Under the pieces are notes generated by a model. It made no database searches. It had not been told where the DNA came from and was given only the letters and a program-made list of their open reading frames with translations. Positions 44,344-53,343 of a stretch of DNA of 64,000 bases are shown piece by piece. Source of the DNA: Streptomyces alboflavus (lineage in GTDB: Bacteria; Actinomycetota; Actinomycetes; Streptomycetales; Streptomycetaceae); assembly GCF_000716675.1 (NCBI RefSeq), contig NZ_JNXT01000031.1, positions 1-64,000 of the forward strand, given 5' to 3'. How positions within the stretch are numbered: the first letter of the stretch is position 1; each line of letters opens with the position of its first letter. The position numbers were made by a program, and so were the translations under genes.

Positions 44344-46221
44344 TTACTTCAGGCCGTCATTGATCGCTGCCACCAGTTCGCCGTTCGCGGTGTCGCCGCT
44401 GAACTCCCAGAAGAAGGCGCCGCCGAGGCCCTGCTCCTTCGCCCAGGCCATCTTGGCGCGGATCGTCGCCGGGGTGTCGTACGACCACCAGTTGTTGCCG
44501 CAGTGCGCGTAGGCCGTGCCCGCGACCGTGCCGTTGGACGGGCAGGAGTTCTTGAGGACCTTGTAGTCCTCGATGCCCGCCTCGTAGGTGCCCGGCGCGG
44601 CCGCGGTGGCCGTGCCGCCTGGCTCCTTCTGGGTGACGCCGGTCCAGCCTCGGCCGTAGAAGCCGATGCCGAGCAGGAGCTTCTTGGCCGGTACGCCCTT
44701 GGCCTTCAGCTTGTTGATCGCCGCCGCGGAGTTGAAGCCGCCCTTCGGGATGCCCGGGTAGTCGGTCAGCGGCGAGTGCGGGGCCGTCGGACCCTTGGCG
44801 TCCCAGGCGCCGAAGAAGTCGTACGTCATCACGTTGTACCAGTCGGTGTACTGCGCGGCGCCGCCGTAGTCAGCGGCGTCGATCTTGCCGCCGGGGGAGG
44901 CGTCGGCGGTGATGGCGGCGGTGACGAGGTTGTTCGCGCCGAACTTGGTCCGGAACGCCTGCATCATCGTCTTCATCACGGCCGGGCCGCTGCTGTCACA
45001 GCTCAGGCCGCACGCGTTCGGGTACTCCCAGTCCAGGTCGATGCCGTCGAACACATCGGCCCAGCGCGGGTCCTCGACCAGCTTGTAGCAGGAGTCCGCG
45101 AACGCCTCCGGGTTCTTCATGGCGTCGGTGAAGCCGCCGGACCAGGTCCAGCCGCCGAACGACCAGAGGACCTTGATGTGCGGGTACTTGGCCTTCAGCT
45201 TGCGCAGCTGGTTGAAGTTGCCGCGCAGCGGCTGGTCCCAGGTGTCGGCGACGCCGTCGACGGACTGGTCGGCGGTGTACGCCTTGTCGTAGTCGGCGTA
45301 GGCGTCACCGATGGTGCACTTGCCGCCCTGGACGTTGCCGAACGCGTAGTTGATGTGCGTGATCTTCTCGGCGGAGCCGGAGGACACGATGTTCTTCACG
45401 TGGTAGTTGCGCTGGTAGACGCCCCAGTTGGTGAAGTACCCGAGCTTCACCTTGTCGCCGGGGCCTGGGTCGGTGCCGCCGCCCGTGGTGCGCACCTTCA
45501 CCGACCCGCTCGCGGGCCCGGTCTGGTCCGCGGTGTCACGGGCCTGGACGCTGTACGAGTAGTCGGTGCCCTTGGTGAGCCCGGAGTCCGCGTACGAGGT
45601 GCCGGTCACCGTCGCGACCTTCGCGCCGTCGCGCAGCACGTCGTAGTTCTTGACGCCCTTGTCGTCGGTCGCGGCCTTCCAGTCCAGCTTCACCGAGGTG
45701 TCGGTGATGCCGGAGGCGGTCGGGGTGCCGGGGGCGGAGGGCGGGTTGTCGCCGGGCTGGCCGCCGCCGTCGCAGCTCTCGCCGTTGAGCGTGCAGTTGG
45801 CCGGGGAGCCGGGTCCTGAGCCGTTGAAGCCGAAGGAGACACTCGCGCCCGGGGCGAGGGAGCCGTTCCAGCCCAGGTTCTTCGCGGTCCACTTGTCGCC
45901 CGAGTTGGTGACGGTCGCGTCCCAGGCCGACGTCACCTTGGTGCCCGCGGGGAAGTCCCACACGACCGTCCAGGAGCTGAGAGCGGTGGTGCCGGTGTTC
46001 TTGATGGTCCACTTGCCCTCGAAGCCGGAGCCCCAGTCCTGGGTCTTGGCGTACGTGGCGGTGGCCCCGGCGGCGGCCTTGGGGGCTGCTTGGGCGCTCT
46101 TCGGCGCGGTGTCCGGGGCCGCCTCGGCGTTGCCGCCGAGGGCGACCAGGGTGGCGAGCGGGAGCAGCAGAGTGGTGAGCCCGGCTGTCAGCCGATGTCT
46201 TGACCTGTGTCTGACGCGCAA
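44344..46221 (-). CDS. chiC: Secreted family 18 chitinase with CBM2 and fibronectin III domains
   Basis: A 625-aa exported enzyme. Signal peptide at about 1-34 (LTAGLTTLLLPLATLVALGG, cleavage near AEA), a CBM2 cellulose/chitin-binding domain (about 55-150), a fibronectin III domain (about 160-245) and a GH18 catalytic domain with FDGIDLDWEYP near 392-402, whose last Glu is the acid catalyst. TTG at 46221 is chosen because GAGGAG lies 6 nt upstream and it directly begins the signal peptide. Domain order matches Streptomyces ChiC-type enzymes. It degrades chitin outside the cell. Confidence 0.9.
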   Translation of the reverse strand: MRVRHRSRHRLTAGLTTLLLPLATLVALGGNAEAAPDTAPKSAQAAPKAAAGATATYAKTQDWGSGFEGKWTIKNTGTTALSSWTVVWDFPAGTKVTSAWDATVTNSGDKWTAKNLGWNGSLAPGASVSFGFNGSGPGSPANCTLNGESCDGGGQPGDNPPSAPGTPTASGITDTSVKLDWKAATDDKGVKNYDVLRDGAKVATVTGTSYADSGLTKGTDYSYSVQARDTADQTGPASGSVKVRTTGGGTDPGPGDKVKLGYFTNWGVYQRNYHVKNIVSSGSAEKITHINYAFGNVQGGKCTIGDAYADYDKAYTADQSVDGVADTWDQPLRGNFNQLRKLKAKYPHIKVLWSFGGWTWSGGFTDAMKNPEAFADSCYKLVEDPRWADVFDGIDLDWEYPNACGLSCDSSGPAVMKTMMQAFRTKFGANNLVTAAITADASPGGKIDAADYGGAAQYTDWYNVMTYDFFGAWDAKGPTAPHSPLTDYPGIPKGGFNSAAAINKLKAKGVPAKKLLLGIGFYGRGWTGVTQKEPGGTATAAAPGTYEAGIEDYKVLKNSCPSNGTVAGTAYAHCGNNWWSYDTPATIRAKMAWAKEQGLGGAFFWEFSGDTANGELVAAINDGLK

Positions 46222-46325
46222 GGGGTGCTCCTCGGTCGAGTTCCGGGGTGGGGGTGAATCCCTGCGACGCCCGTGAGCACGCTGTGTCTGATCTGTGCCT
46301 GTCATGTGCCCACCGCAGTGCCGCG

Positions 46326-46354
46326 AGAATAGAAAGGTCTGGACCAACGGTCAA
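46326..46354 (-). promoter_or_regulatory. Chitinase promoter with DasR-like site
   Basis: On the minus strand, TTGACC (46354-46349) and TATTCT (46331-46326) are 17 bp apart, a good housekeeping-type promoter about 105 bp before the TTG start. Inside the spacer is TTGGTCCAGACCTT, agreeing with the DasR operator consensus ACTGGTCTAGACCACT at 11 of 16 positions. DasR represses chitin genes until GlcNAc-phosphates accumulate. Confidence 0.65.
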
Positions 46355-46422
46355 GAGGCCTGGCCCCTGGGCCCTGGGCGGTTGGGTGTCCCTTGGTGTC
46401 GGGCGCCCCCGATCGCCCTTCG

Positions 46423-46450
46423 GGCTCGTCCTCAATCGCCGGACGGGCTA
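46423..46450. repeat. Dispersed 28-bp repeat, second copy
   Basis: Exactly matches 32485-32512 (GGCTCGTCCTCAATCGCCGG plus ACGGGCTA). It lies between the divergent chitinase promoter and the response regulator stop; the rest of 46222-46527 holds no gene. Confidence 0.7.
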
Positions 46451-46527
46451 TTTATCGCTCGCCGTTGGCCGGGTGTGCGGGCTGCGGCAGGACGGTAGAG
46501 CTCTGCCCGCGCCAGTCTGACGCTTCC

Positions 46528-47178
46528 TCAGACCCCCAGCTCCTGGGCGAGCACGGCCGCCTGCACCCTGCTGCGCAGCTCCAACTTGCCGAGCAGCCGG
46601 CTCACATGGGTCTTCACCGTCGCCTCCGCCATGTCCAGGCGGCCCGCGATCTCCGCGTTGGAGAGGCCCTCGCCGAGGCAGGAGAGGACCTCGCGTTCGC
46701 GGCGGGTGAGGGTGTCGAGCACCGCCGGGTCCACCGTGCTGCCCTGGCGCGGGGTGCGCTTCGGCGTGGCGAACTCGGCGATCAGGCGGCGGGTCACCGC
46801 GGGGGCGATCAGGCCCTCGCCGCGGGCCACCGTGCGCACCGCCTCCAGGAGGTCCCTCGCCTCCGTGTTCTTCAGGAGGAAGCCGGACGCGCCCGCGCGC
46901 AGCGCCCCGAAGACGTACTCGTCGAGGTCGAACGTGGTCAGGACGAGCACGTCCGCCAGCTGTTCGGCCACCACCTGGCGGGTCGCCGAGACGCCGTCGA
47001 GCCGGGGCATCTGCACGTCCATCAGGATCAGGTCGGGCCGCAGCTCCCGGGCCAGGGCCACCGCCTGCTCGCCGTCCGCGGCCTCGCCGACCACCTCCAC
47101 GTCGGGCGCGCTGCGCAGGATCAGGACCAGGCCCGCCCGCACGGCGGACTGGTCCTCGGCGACGAGCACGCGGATCAT
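46528..47178 (-). CDS. NarL-family response regulator
   Basis: A 216-aa regulator: receiver domain with D54 as phospho-acceptor (LILMDVQMP) and a LuxR-type HTH (about 150-205, LSNAEIAGRLDMAEATVKTH). ATG 47178 overlaps the kinase stop by ATGA and follows AAGGAG. Together with the kinase upstream it forms a complete two-component pair. A link to the neighbouring chitinase is possible but unproven. Confidence 0.9.
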   Translation of the reverse strand: MIRVLVAEDQSAVRAGLVLILRSAPDVEVVGEAADGEQAVALARELRPDLILMDVQMPRLDGVSATRQVVAEQLADVLVLTTFDLDEYVFGALRAGASGFLLKNTEARDLLEAVRTVARGEGLIAPAVTRRLIAEFATPKRTPRQGSTVDPAVLDTLTRREREVLSCLGEGLSNAEIAGRLDMAEATVKTHVSRLLGKLELRSRVQAAVLAQELGV

Positions 47179-48374
47179 TCGGGGACTCCTTGGTCTTTGG
47201 GGTCGATGGGCAGGCGGGCCTCGACCCGCCACACCTTGGCGCCGGGCACGTCCGGATGCACCTCGGGGCCGGACTCGAAGGTCCCGCCGAGCAGCGCGGC
47301 CCGCTCCTCCATGCCGACGAGACCGGCGCCGGAGCCGGGTGCGCGCGGCCCCTTGACCTCGCCGAACGGGCTGGTCACCCGCACGCGGAGCCCGTCGCGC
47401 TCCCGGACGAGGGCCACGGTGACCTGGCCGGGCGCGGCGTGCTTGAGGGCGTTGGTGAGGGACTCCTGGACGATGCGGTACGCGGCCAGCTCGACCGGCG
47501 CGGGCAGGGGCGCGTCGTCCGGGGTGCGGGCGTCGTCGAGGCGGACGTCCAGGCCGTTGGTGCGGGCGTTCCCGGCGAGGGCGCCTAGGCCGTCCAGGGT
47601 GGGGGCGGCGGCCGGTTCCAGGTCGCCGCTGGAGTCGCGCAGGATGCCGATGAGGCGGCGCATCTCGGCCAGGCCCTCCACGCTGTTCTCGCGGATGACG
47701 GTGAGCGCGTCCTTCGTGGTGCGCGGGTCGTCCAGGGACAGCGCGGCCGTGGAGTGGATGGCGATGGCCGACAGGTGGTTGGCGACCATGTCGTGCAGCT
47801 CGCGGGCCATCCGCGCGCGCTCGGCGGTGACGGCCTGCGCGCGGTCCTTCTCGGCGAGCAGCGCGGTCTGCTCGGCGCGCAGCCTGGCCAGGTCGGCGGC
47901 CTCCCGGTGGTTGCGGACCAGGACGCCCGTGGTCGCGGGTGCGAACGACACGAGCGCGGTCACGGCACCCACCAGGATCGCGTCCGCCTGCCGGAACCAG
48001 GCCAGGAAGCCGACGGTCACCGCGACCGTGATCAGGCCCGTCGTCACGGGGATGCGGCGAGCCTGGGCGGGCGTGCCGTACACCACGGCCGCGTACACGA
48101 GGTCCGTGAACATCACGACCGTCGCGAGATTCCCGGTCGTGAACTGGTCGGCGATGAGCGCGAGGGTGCCAACGGCGAGCGCGAACTGTGGAGCGGTGCG
48201 GCGCATGAGCACCAGGCCGGACATGACGAACAACGGCAGGAGCGACCAGTTCGGGCCGAGCGCGCGGCTCTGCATCGTGATGCCGAGCGCGTACAGGCCG
48301 AGACCGCTGACCAGACTGACCACACAGATGCGGACGTCGACGACGTCCGGGCGGCGGGGGAGCGACAGCGGCAT
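47175..48374 (-). CDS. Membrane sensor histidine kinase (HisKA_3 type)
   Basis: A 399-aa kinase with several N-terminal membrane helices (about 14-160), a dimerisation motif with the phospho-His in RMARELHDMVANHLS (near 195) and a short C-terminal ATPase domain (QESLTNALKHA, GAGLVGMEERAALLGG). There is no recognisable extracellular sensor domain, so it may sense membrane or intramembrane signals. GGATGGAG precedes ATG 48374. It is translated before and overlapping its regulator. Confidence 0.9.
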   Translation of the reverse strand: MPLSLPRRPDVVDVRICVVSLVSGLGLYALGITMQSRALGPNWSLLPLFVMSGLVLMRRTAPQFALAVGTLALIADQFTTGNLATVVMFTDLVYAAVVYGTPAQARRIPVTTGLITVAVTVGFLAWFRQADAILVGAVTALVSFAPATTGVLVRNHREAADLARLRAEQTALLAEKDRAQAVTAERARMARELHDMVANHLSAIAIHSTAALSLDDPRTTKDALTVIRENSVEGLAEMRRLIGILRDSSGDLEPAAAPTLDGLGALAGNARTNGLDVRLDDARTPDDAPLPAPVELAAYRIVQESLTNALKHAAPGQVTVALVRERDGLRVRVTSPFGEVKGPRAPGSGAGLVGMEERAALLGGTFESGPEVHPDVPGAKVWRVEARLPIDPKDQGVPE

Positions 48375-48589
48375 GACTCCATCCAACACGGCCCGGCGGG
48401 CCCTGGCCTCCCTATGCCGGGTGAAGCCCCGGTACATCGAAGGATGCAGCCGCGATTCGTCACTCGCGACGACGATCCGCCCCTTGACCGGCGGGAGCCT
48501 GGAGGAGTGAGCACGAGGAACAGGGTCCGGCCCTTCGGCCGGGGAGCCGGGGGTCGTCCCCCGGGACAACGCAGCAGGAGGAACGAGCC

Positions 48590-49171
48590 GTGATCGTCAC
48601 CTTGATCATCATCTGCGAGGTCGGCTTCTGGGTGATCCTCGCCGCCGGTCTCGGCGCCCGCTATCTGCTGAAGATGCCGCGCCTCGGCCTCGCGATCCTG
48701 CTCTGCGAGCCACTGCTCGAACTGCTCCTGCTCGTCGTCACCGCCATCGACCTGAAGAACGGCGCCGACCCGAGCTGGAAGCACGGCCTGGCCGCCGTCT
48801 ACATCGGCTACACCGTCGGCCACGGCCACCGCACCGTGAAGTGGCTCGACGGCCACGCCGCGCACCGCTTCAACGGCACCCCGGTGCCGCGCCCGCCGCG
48901 CTACGGCTGGCCGCGTGCCCAGCACGAGGGCAAGGTCTGGCTGGGCACGGTGGTCGCGGCGGCGGTCGCGTCCGGGCTGCTGCTGCTCGCCAAGTGGTAC
49001 GTGGACGACCCGGGCCGCACGGGCTCGCTCGACTCGTGGATGTACACCGCGTGGCGCGCCGCCGGTATCCACGGCCTGATCGCGCTGAGCTACACGCTGT
49101 TCCCGAAGCGGAAGCCCGCCCCGGCCCCGGGGGAGCGCGACGAGCGCCCGCACGACCTCACCAAGGTCTGA
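48590..49171 (+). CDS. Polytopic membrane protein, function unknown
   Basis: A 193-aa protein with four to five membrane helices (about 3-26, 33-52, 66-80, 122-140, 155-170) and a charged C-terminal tail (PGERDERPHD). AGGAGG lies 7 nt before GTG 48590. It is divergent from the two-component genes. No family is recognised. Confidence 0.75.
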   Translation: MIVTLIIICEVGFWVILAAGLGARYLLKMPRLGLAILLCEPLLELLLLVVTAIDLKNGADPSWKHGLAAVYIGYTVGHGHRTVKWLDGHAAHRFNGTPVPRPPRYGWPRAQHEGKVWLGTVVAAAVASGLLLLAKWYVDDPGRTGSLDSWMYTAWRAAGIHGLIALSYTLFPKRKPAPAPGERDERPHDLTKV

Positions 49172-49187
49172 AGCCCTCCCGCCGCCT

Positions 49188-49775
49188 TCAGCGCTCCCCG
49201 CCGGGCACCCACAGCACGTCTCCGACCTCCTTGTTCGCCGTTCGGGCGAGAATGAAGAGGAGGTCGGAGAGGCGGTTGAGGTAGGTCGCGGTGAGCGCGT
49301 TCATGGTGCCGCCCTTCTCGGCGGAACCGTGCTCGTCCAGCGCCGCCCAGGTGGACCGCTCGGCCCGCCGGACCACCGTGCACGCCTGGTGCAGCAGGGC
49401 CGCGCCCGGCGTACCGCCCGGCAGGATGAAGCTGCGGAGCTTCTCCAGGTCCTCGTTGAAGCGGTCGCAGTCCGCCTCCAGCTTGTCGATGTAGGGCTGC
49501 TCGACGCGCAGCGGCGGGTACTTCGGGTCCTCGACGACGGGGGTGCACAGGTCGGCGCCCACGTCGAAGAGGTCGTTCTGGACCCGGGTGAGGACCGCCA
49601 CGACCTCCGGGGCCAGGCCGCCGAGGGCGATGGCGGTGCCGATGGCGGCGTTGGCCTCGTTGGCGTCCGCGTACGCGGAGATCCTGAGGTCGGTCTTGGA
49701 GGTCCTGCTCATGTCGCCGAGGGCGGTGGTGCCCTGGTCGCCGGTCCGGGTGTAGATGCGCGTCAGATTGACCAT
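49188..49775 (-). CDS. Cob(I)alamin adenosyltransferase, PduO type
   Basis: A 195-aa helical-bundle enzyme attaching the 5'-deoxyadenosyl group of ATP to cobalamin. The ATP site is the N-terminal RIYTRTGDQGTTALGD, with VRRAERSTWAALD and NRLSDLLFILAR motifs in the bundle. ATG 49775. It supplies adenosylcobalamin for mutases and some reductases. It lies end to end with the membrane gene, 16 bp apart. Confidence 0.9.
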   Translation of the reverse strand: MVNLTRIYTRTGDQGTTALGDMSRTSKTDLRISAYADANEANAAIGTAIALGGLAPEVVAVLTRVQNDLFDVGADLCTPVVEDPKYPPLRVEQPYIDKLEADCDRFNEDLEKLRSFILPGGTPGAALLHQACTVVRRAERSTWAALDEHGSAEKGGTMNALTATYLNRLSDLLFILARTANKEVGDVLWVPGGER

Positions 49776-49788
49776 GCGGCCAGAGTAG

Positions 49789-50544
49789 TTAGGCCCCGGC
49801 CGTCCGGAACACGCGCGTGCCCACGATCACGGACAGCGCCGCGAACGCCGCGGCCGTCACCACGCCGTACAGCAGCGCGTGGCTCGCGTAGTCGCCGACG
49901 TACGCCGCCCGCACCGCGTCCACGAGGTAGCGGAACGGCATGAAGTGCGACAGGACGTCCAGCCAGCCCGGCGCGAGGGCCATCGGCAGCATCAGGCCGG
50001 AGAGCAGCATGGAGGGCATGCTCACGGCGTTCACCACGGGCCCGAACTCGTGCGGCTTGGAGACCTTCAGGGCCAGGGCGTACGAGAGCGAGGCGAGCGA
50101 GAGCGTCAGGACGCCCACGAAGGCGAAGCCGATGAGGACGCCCGCGAGCGGCGCCCGCAGGCCCATGGCGAGCGCCGCAAGGACGAGCAGCACCGCCTGG
50201 AACACGAACAGCGCGGCATCCCGCAGCACCCGCCCGAGCAGCAGCGCGAGCCTGCTCACGGGCGTCACCCGCATCCGCTCCACCACGCCGAACTGCTTCT
50301 CGATGATGATCGCGAAGCCGCTGAACGTCGCCCCGAAGAGGCCGAGCTGGAGCAGCAGCCCCGGCACGAGCACCTGCCAGGAGTCGCCGCGCGAGCCCAG
50401 CGGCAGATCGGTGAGCAGCGGCCCGAAGAAGAGCAGGTAGAGCAGGGGCGTGAGGACGCCGAAGAGCATCTGGAACTTGGAGCGCAGGGTCTGGCGGGCG
50501 TAGCGCCCGAAGACCAGGGCGGTGTCGGAGAGCAGTGCGGGCAT
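49789..50544 (-). CDS. ABC-2 type transporter permease
   Basis: A 251-aa membrane protein with six helices and the ABC-2 signature region (LVPGLLLQLGLFGATFSGFA, then a C-terminal LPMALAPGWLDVLSHFMPFRY). It pairs with the ATPase encoded just upstream, 38 bp apart, to form a drug- or lipid-exporter. It starts at ATG 50544. Substrate unknown; the divergent TetR gene suggests a small-molecule efflux pump. Confidence 0.9.
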   Translation of the reverse strand: MPALLSDTALVFGRYARQTLRSKFQMLFGVLTPLLYLLFFGPLLTDLPLGSRGDSWQVLVPGLLLQLGLFGATFSGFAIIIEKQFGVVERMRVTPVSRLALLLGRVLRDAALFVFQAVLLVLAALAMGLRAPLAGVLIGFAFVGVLTLSLASLSYALALKVSKPHEFGPVVNAVSMPSMLLSGLMLPMALAPGWLDVLSHFMPFRYLVDAVRAAYVGDYASHALLYGVVTAAAFAALSVIVGTRVFRTAGA

Positions 50545-50582
50545 GGGGTGTCCTGGGGTCGTGGTCGGGCTGGGGTCCGGGG

Positions 50583-51365
50583 CTAGACGGCGACCGGGGT
50601 GCGGTCGACCGGGGCCGGGCCGCGGCCGGTGATGGCGAGGAAGGCGTCCTGGAGGGGCGCGTCGGCCGAGCCCGCGTACTGGAGCTTGAGGGCGCTCGGC
50701 GTGCCGTCGGCGACGACGACGCCCTGGTCCACGACGACGATCCGGTCGGCCAGGGCGTCCGCCTCGTCCAGATAGTGCGTGGTCAGGAACACGGTCGTGC
50801 CGTGGTCGGCGCGCAGGCGGCGGACCAGGTCCCACAGGTCGGCGCGGGCGCCGGGGTCGAGGCCCGTCGTCGGCTCGTCGAGGAAGAGGACCGCGGGCCG
50901 GTGCATCAGGCCCATGGCGATGTCGAGCCGCCGCCGCTGGCCGCCGGAGAGTGCGGCGCACTTGCGCTCCAGCAGGTCGGACAGGCCGAGGTCGCGGGCC
51001 AACTCCTCGGCGCGGGCGACGGCTTCGGCCTTGGTGAGGCGGTAGAGCCGCCCCTGGGTGACCAGTTCCTCGCGCACCGAGATGTTCAGGTCGACGCCGC
51101 CCGACTGGGCCACGTACCCGATCCGGCCGCGCACCGCCGCCGGCTCGCGGGCCAGGTCGAAGCCCGCGACGGTGGCGGCGCCGGCGGTGGGCGGCAGAAG
51201 CGTGGTGAGCATGCGCAGCGTGGTCGTCTTGCCCGCGCCGTTCGGGCCGAGGAAGCCGAGGATCTCGCCGGGCTGGACGGTCAGGTCGATGCCGCGCACG
51301 GCCTCCACGGGGCCCGCCTTCGTCGGATACGTCTTGGCCAGTCCGGCCGTGCTGATGATTGCCAT
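50583..51365 (-). CDS. ABC transporter ATP-binding protein (DrrA-like)
   Basis: A 260-aa ATPase with Walker A GPNGAGKTTT, Q-loop YVAQSGGVD, signature LSGGQRRRLDIA, Walker B VLFLDEPTTGLDP and H-loop TTHYLDEAD. It resembles the DrrA group of antibiotic-efflux ATPases. ATG 51365 is at the edge of a divergent promoter shared with the TetR gene. It powers the permease encoded next. Confidence 0.92.
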   Translation of the reverse strand: MAIISTAGLAKTYPTKAGPVEAVRGIDLTVQPGEILGFLGPNGAGKTTTLRMLTTLLPPTAGAATVAGFDLAREPAAVRGRIGYVAQSGGVDLNISVREELVTQGRLYRLTKAEAVARAEELARDLGLSDLLERKCAALSGGQRRRLDIAMGLMHRPAVLFLDEPTTGLDPGARADLWDLVRRLRADHGTTVFLTTHYLDEADALADRIVVVDQGVVVADGTPSALKLQYAGSADAPLQDAFLAITGRGPAPVDRTPVAV

Positions 51366-51462
51366 GGAGACCACAAAAACAGAGACTCTGGAATTTTGCA
51401 ATGCACCCAAATTTTCGGTGAGCTCAAGTTTTCATGGAGACCAGCGAAGCTACGATGGGGGC
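51366..51462. promoter_or_regulatory. Divergent promoter region of ABC exporter and TetR genes
   Basis: A 97-bp A+T-rich gap. ATGGAGACCA occurs at 51364-51373 and 51434-51443, one near each start, 70 bp apart. Runs such as AATTTTGC and AAATTTTC lie between. It is the expected operator region for the TetR protein, but no clear palindrome was found. Confidence 0.45.
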
Positions 51463-52101
51463 ATGACTGAGGGGCTCAGGGAGCGGAAGAAGCGGCAGAC
51501 CAAGCAGCGGATCTCGGACATCGCGACCGGTCTGTTCGTCGAGCACGGATTCGTCACCGTGACCGTCGCGGAGATCGCCGACGCCGCCGACGTCTCGGTC
51601 AACACGGTCTACAACTACTTCCCGGCCAAGGAGGACCTGTTCCTCGACCGCGGCGTCGAGATGGTCGACCGGCTCTCCCGGTGGGTGCGCGGGCGCCGGG
51701 TGGGGGAGTCCCCCGCCGCCGCCGTCCTGCGCGAGCTGCGCGTCCTGGTCGAGGGTGTCTCGCCGACCGTCGGGCTCTTCGCCGGGTACGCCGACTTCAT
51801 GAAGGTCATCGCCGAGTCGCCCGCCCTGCGCTCCCGCCTGTGGGCCCTGCAGCAGGAGAGCCTCAAGGACCTGGAGACCACCCTGCGCGAGGAGGCGGGC
51901 CCCGTACCCGGCCGCCTCCCCGAACTCGTCGCGGGCCAGCTCACCTGGGCGTACGGCACGGTCTTCGCCTGGATCGGCGCCGAGATGATGGCGCGCCGGG
52001 TGCCCGAGGAGGTCTCCCGCGAGGCCCTCGACCTGCTCGACGAACTGGAGGACGTGCTAGGCGAGCAGGTCCTCAACTACGGGATCCGCACGGCCACATG
52101 A
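51463..52101 (+). CDS. TetR-family regulator
   Basis: A 212-aa repressor with the N-terminal TetR HTH (VTVAEIADAADVSVNTVYNYF, roughly 35-55, shown here in two overlapping parts of the same helix pair) and a helical ligand domain. ATG 51463 has a GGGG ribosome site. It is divergent from the ABC exporter genes, the usual layout for local control of efflux. Confidence 0.88.
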   Translation: MTEGLRERKKRQTKQRISDIATGLFVEHGFVTVTVAEIADAADVSVNTVYNYFPAKEDLFLDRGVEMVDRLSRWVRGRRVGESPAAAVLRELRVLVEGVSPTVGLFAGYADFMKVIAESPALRSRLWALQQESLKDLETTLREEAGPVPGRLPELVAGQLTWAYGTVFAWIGAEMMARRVPEEVSREALDLLDELEDVLGEQVLNYGIRTAT

Positions 52102-52112
52102 CACCCCGACGG

Positions 52113-52138
52113 TCACACCGGGACCCCTCCCGGTGTGA
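52113..52138 (+). terminator. TetR gene terminator
   Basis: A perfect 10-bp stem, TCACACCGGG (52113-52122) with CCCGGTGTGA (52129-52138), and a 6-nt loop, 11 nt after the stop. Confidence 0.75.
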
Positions 52139-52271
52139 TGTCCGTCAAATGGGACGTGGCGTGCGTCTCTTAGCGGTCCCCTGAGCGGCTGTGAGCGCTA
52201 ATGTCCGGGCCAGAGCGATACGTAAACAGCGGGTAAGCGCTCAGTCGTCGGTAAGTAAGGGGAGTCGTAAC

Positions 52272-53120
52272 GTGGCACGGAAGCTCGCCGTCATCGGAGC
52301 CGGACTCATGGGGTCCGGCATCGCCCAGGTATCCGCACAGGCGGGCTGGGACGTCGTCCTGCGTGATGTCACCGACGAGGCGCTGACCCGTGGCACCGAC
52401 GGCATCAAGGCCTCGTACGAGAAGTTCGTCGCCAAGGGCAAGCTCGACGTCGCCGCCGCGGAGGCCGCGCTCGGCCGCATCACGACCACCACCGACCTGG
52501 ACGCCGCCGCCGACGCGGACGTCGTCGTCGAGGCCGTGTTCGAGAAGCTCGAGGTCAAGCACGAGATCTTCCGCACCCTCGACAAGATCGTGCGCGACGA
52601 GACCGTGCTCGCCTCCAACACCTCCGCCATCCCGATCACCAAGATCGCGGCCGTGACGGACCGTCCGGAGCGCGTCGTCGGCGCCCACTTCTTCTCGCCG
52701 GTGCCCATGATGCAGCTGTGCGAGCTGGTCCGCGGCCACAAGACGAGCGACGAAACCCTCGCCACCACCCGGGAGTTCGCCGAGTCCGTCGGCAAGACCT
52801 GCATCGTCGTCAACCGCGACGTCGCGGGCTTCGTGACCACCCGTCTCATCTCCGCCCTCGTCGTCGAGGCCGCCAAGCTCTACGAGTCGGGCGTCGCCAG
52901 CGCCGAGGACATCGACATCGCCTGCAAGCTGGGCTTCGGCCACGCCATGGGCCCGCTCGCGACGGCCGACCTCACCGGCGTCGACATCCTGCTGCACGCC
53001 ACCGACAACATCTACACGGAGTCCCAGGACGAGAAGTTCGCCCCGCCGGAGCTGATGCGCCGGATGGTTGACGCCGGTGACATCGGGCGCAAGAGCGGGC
53101 AGGGCTTCTACAAGCACTGA
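52272..53120 (+). CDS. 3-hydroxyacyl-CoA (3-hydroxybutyryl-CoA) dehydrogenase
   Basis: A 282-aa NAD-dependent enzyme: GAGLMGSGIAQVSA dinucleotide fold at the N-terminus, catalytic His in GAHFFSPVP, and the C-terminal helical domain with GFGHAMGPLATADLTG. Single-domain type, not fused to a hydratase. GTG 52272 follows GGGGAG. It probably acts in butyryl-CoA/acetoacetyl-CoA metabolism, which feeds polyketide precursors. Its last codons are duplicated in a downstream 17-bp repeat. Confidence 0.92.
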   Translation: MARKLAVIGAGLMGSGIAQVSAQAGWDVVLRDVTDEALTRGTDGIKASYEKFVAKGKLDVAAAEAALGRITTTTDLDAAADADVVVEAVFEKLEVKHEIFRTLDKIVRDETVLASNTSAIPITKIAAVTDRPERVVGAHFFSPVPMMQLCELVRGHKTSDETLATTREFAESVGKTCIVVNRDVAGFVTTRLISALVVEAAKLYESGVASAEDIDIACKLGFGHAMGPLATADLTGVDILLHATDNIYTESQDEKFAPPELMRRMVDAGDIGRKSGQGFYKH

Positions 53121-53172
53121 GCCTTCACGGGCACTGAGCCTCGACAAGCACTGAGCCTCGACAAGCACTGAC
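53115..53172. repeat. 17-bp tandem repeat at the end of the dehydrogenase gene
   Basis: CACTGAGCCTCGACAAG-like units start at 53115, 53132, 53149 and 53166, exactly 17 bp apart; the first contains the natural stop codon. It probably arose by slippage. Confidence 0.6.
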
Positions 53173-53343
53173 GCGGATACCGACGCCTGTACGCCTCCTG
53201 GGATCACCCCTCGGGGTGAATTCGGTATCGGTTCGCTTACAGACGGCAACTTCCTTACCCGAGCGGCAGTCAGTTGCTGTGACATACACAGACGCCTTGC
53301 GGCACAGGCGCCACATACGACACCGCACTCTTGGGGAGCGCAT

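Noticed and set aside
46528..48374. Two-component system specific for chitinase control
   Set aside because: Adjacency is the only evidence, and the chitinase promoter already has a DasR-like site; no specific link is claimed.
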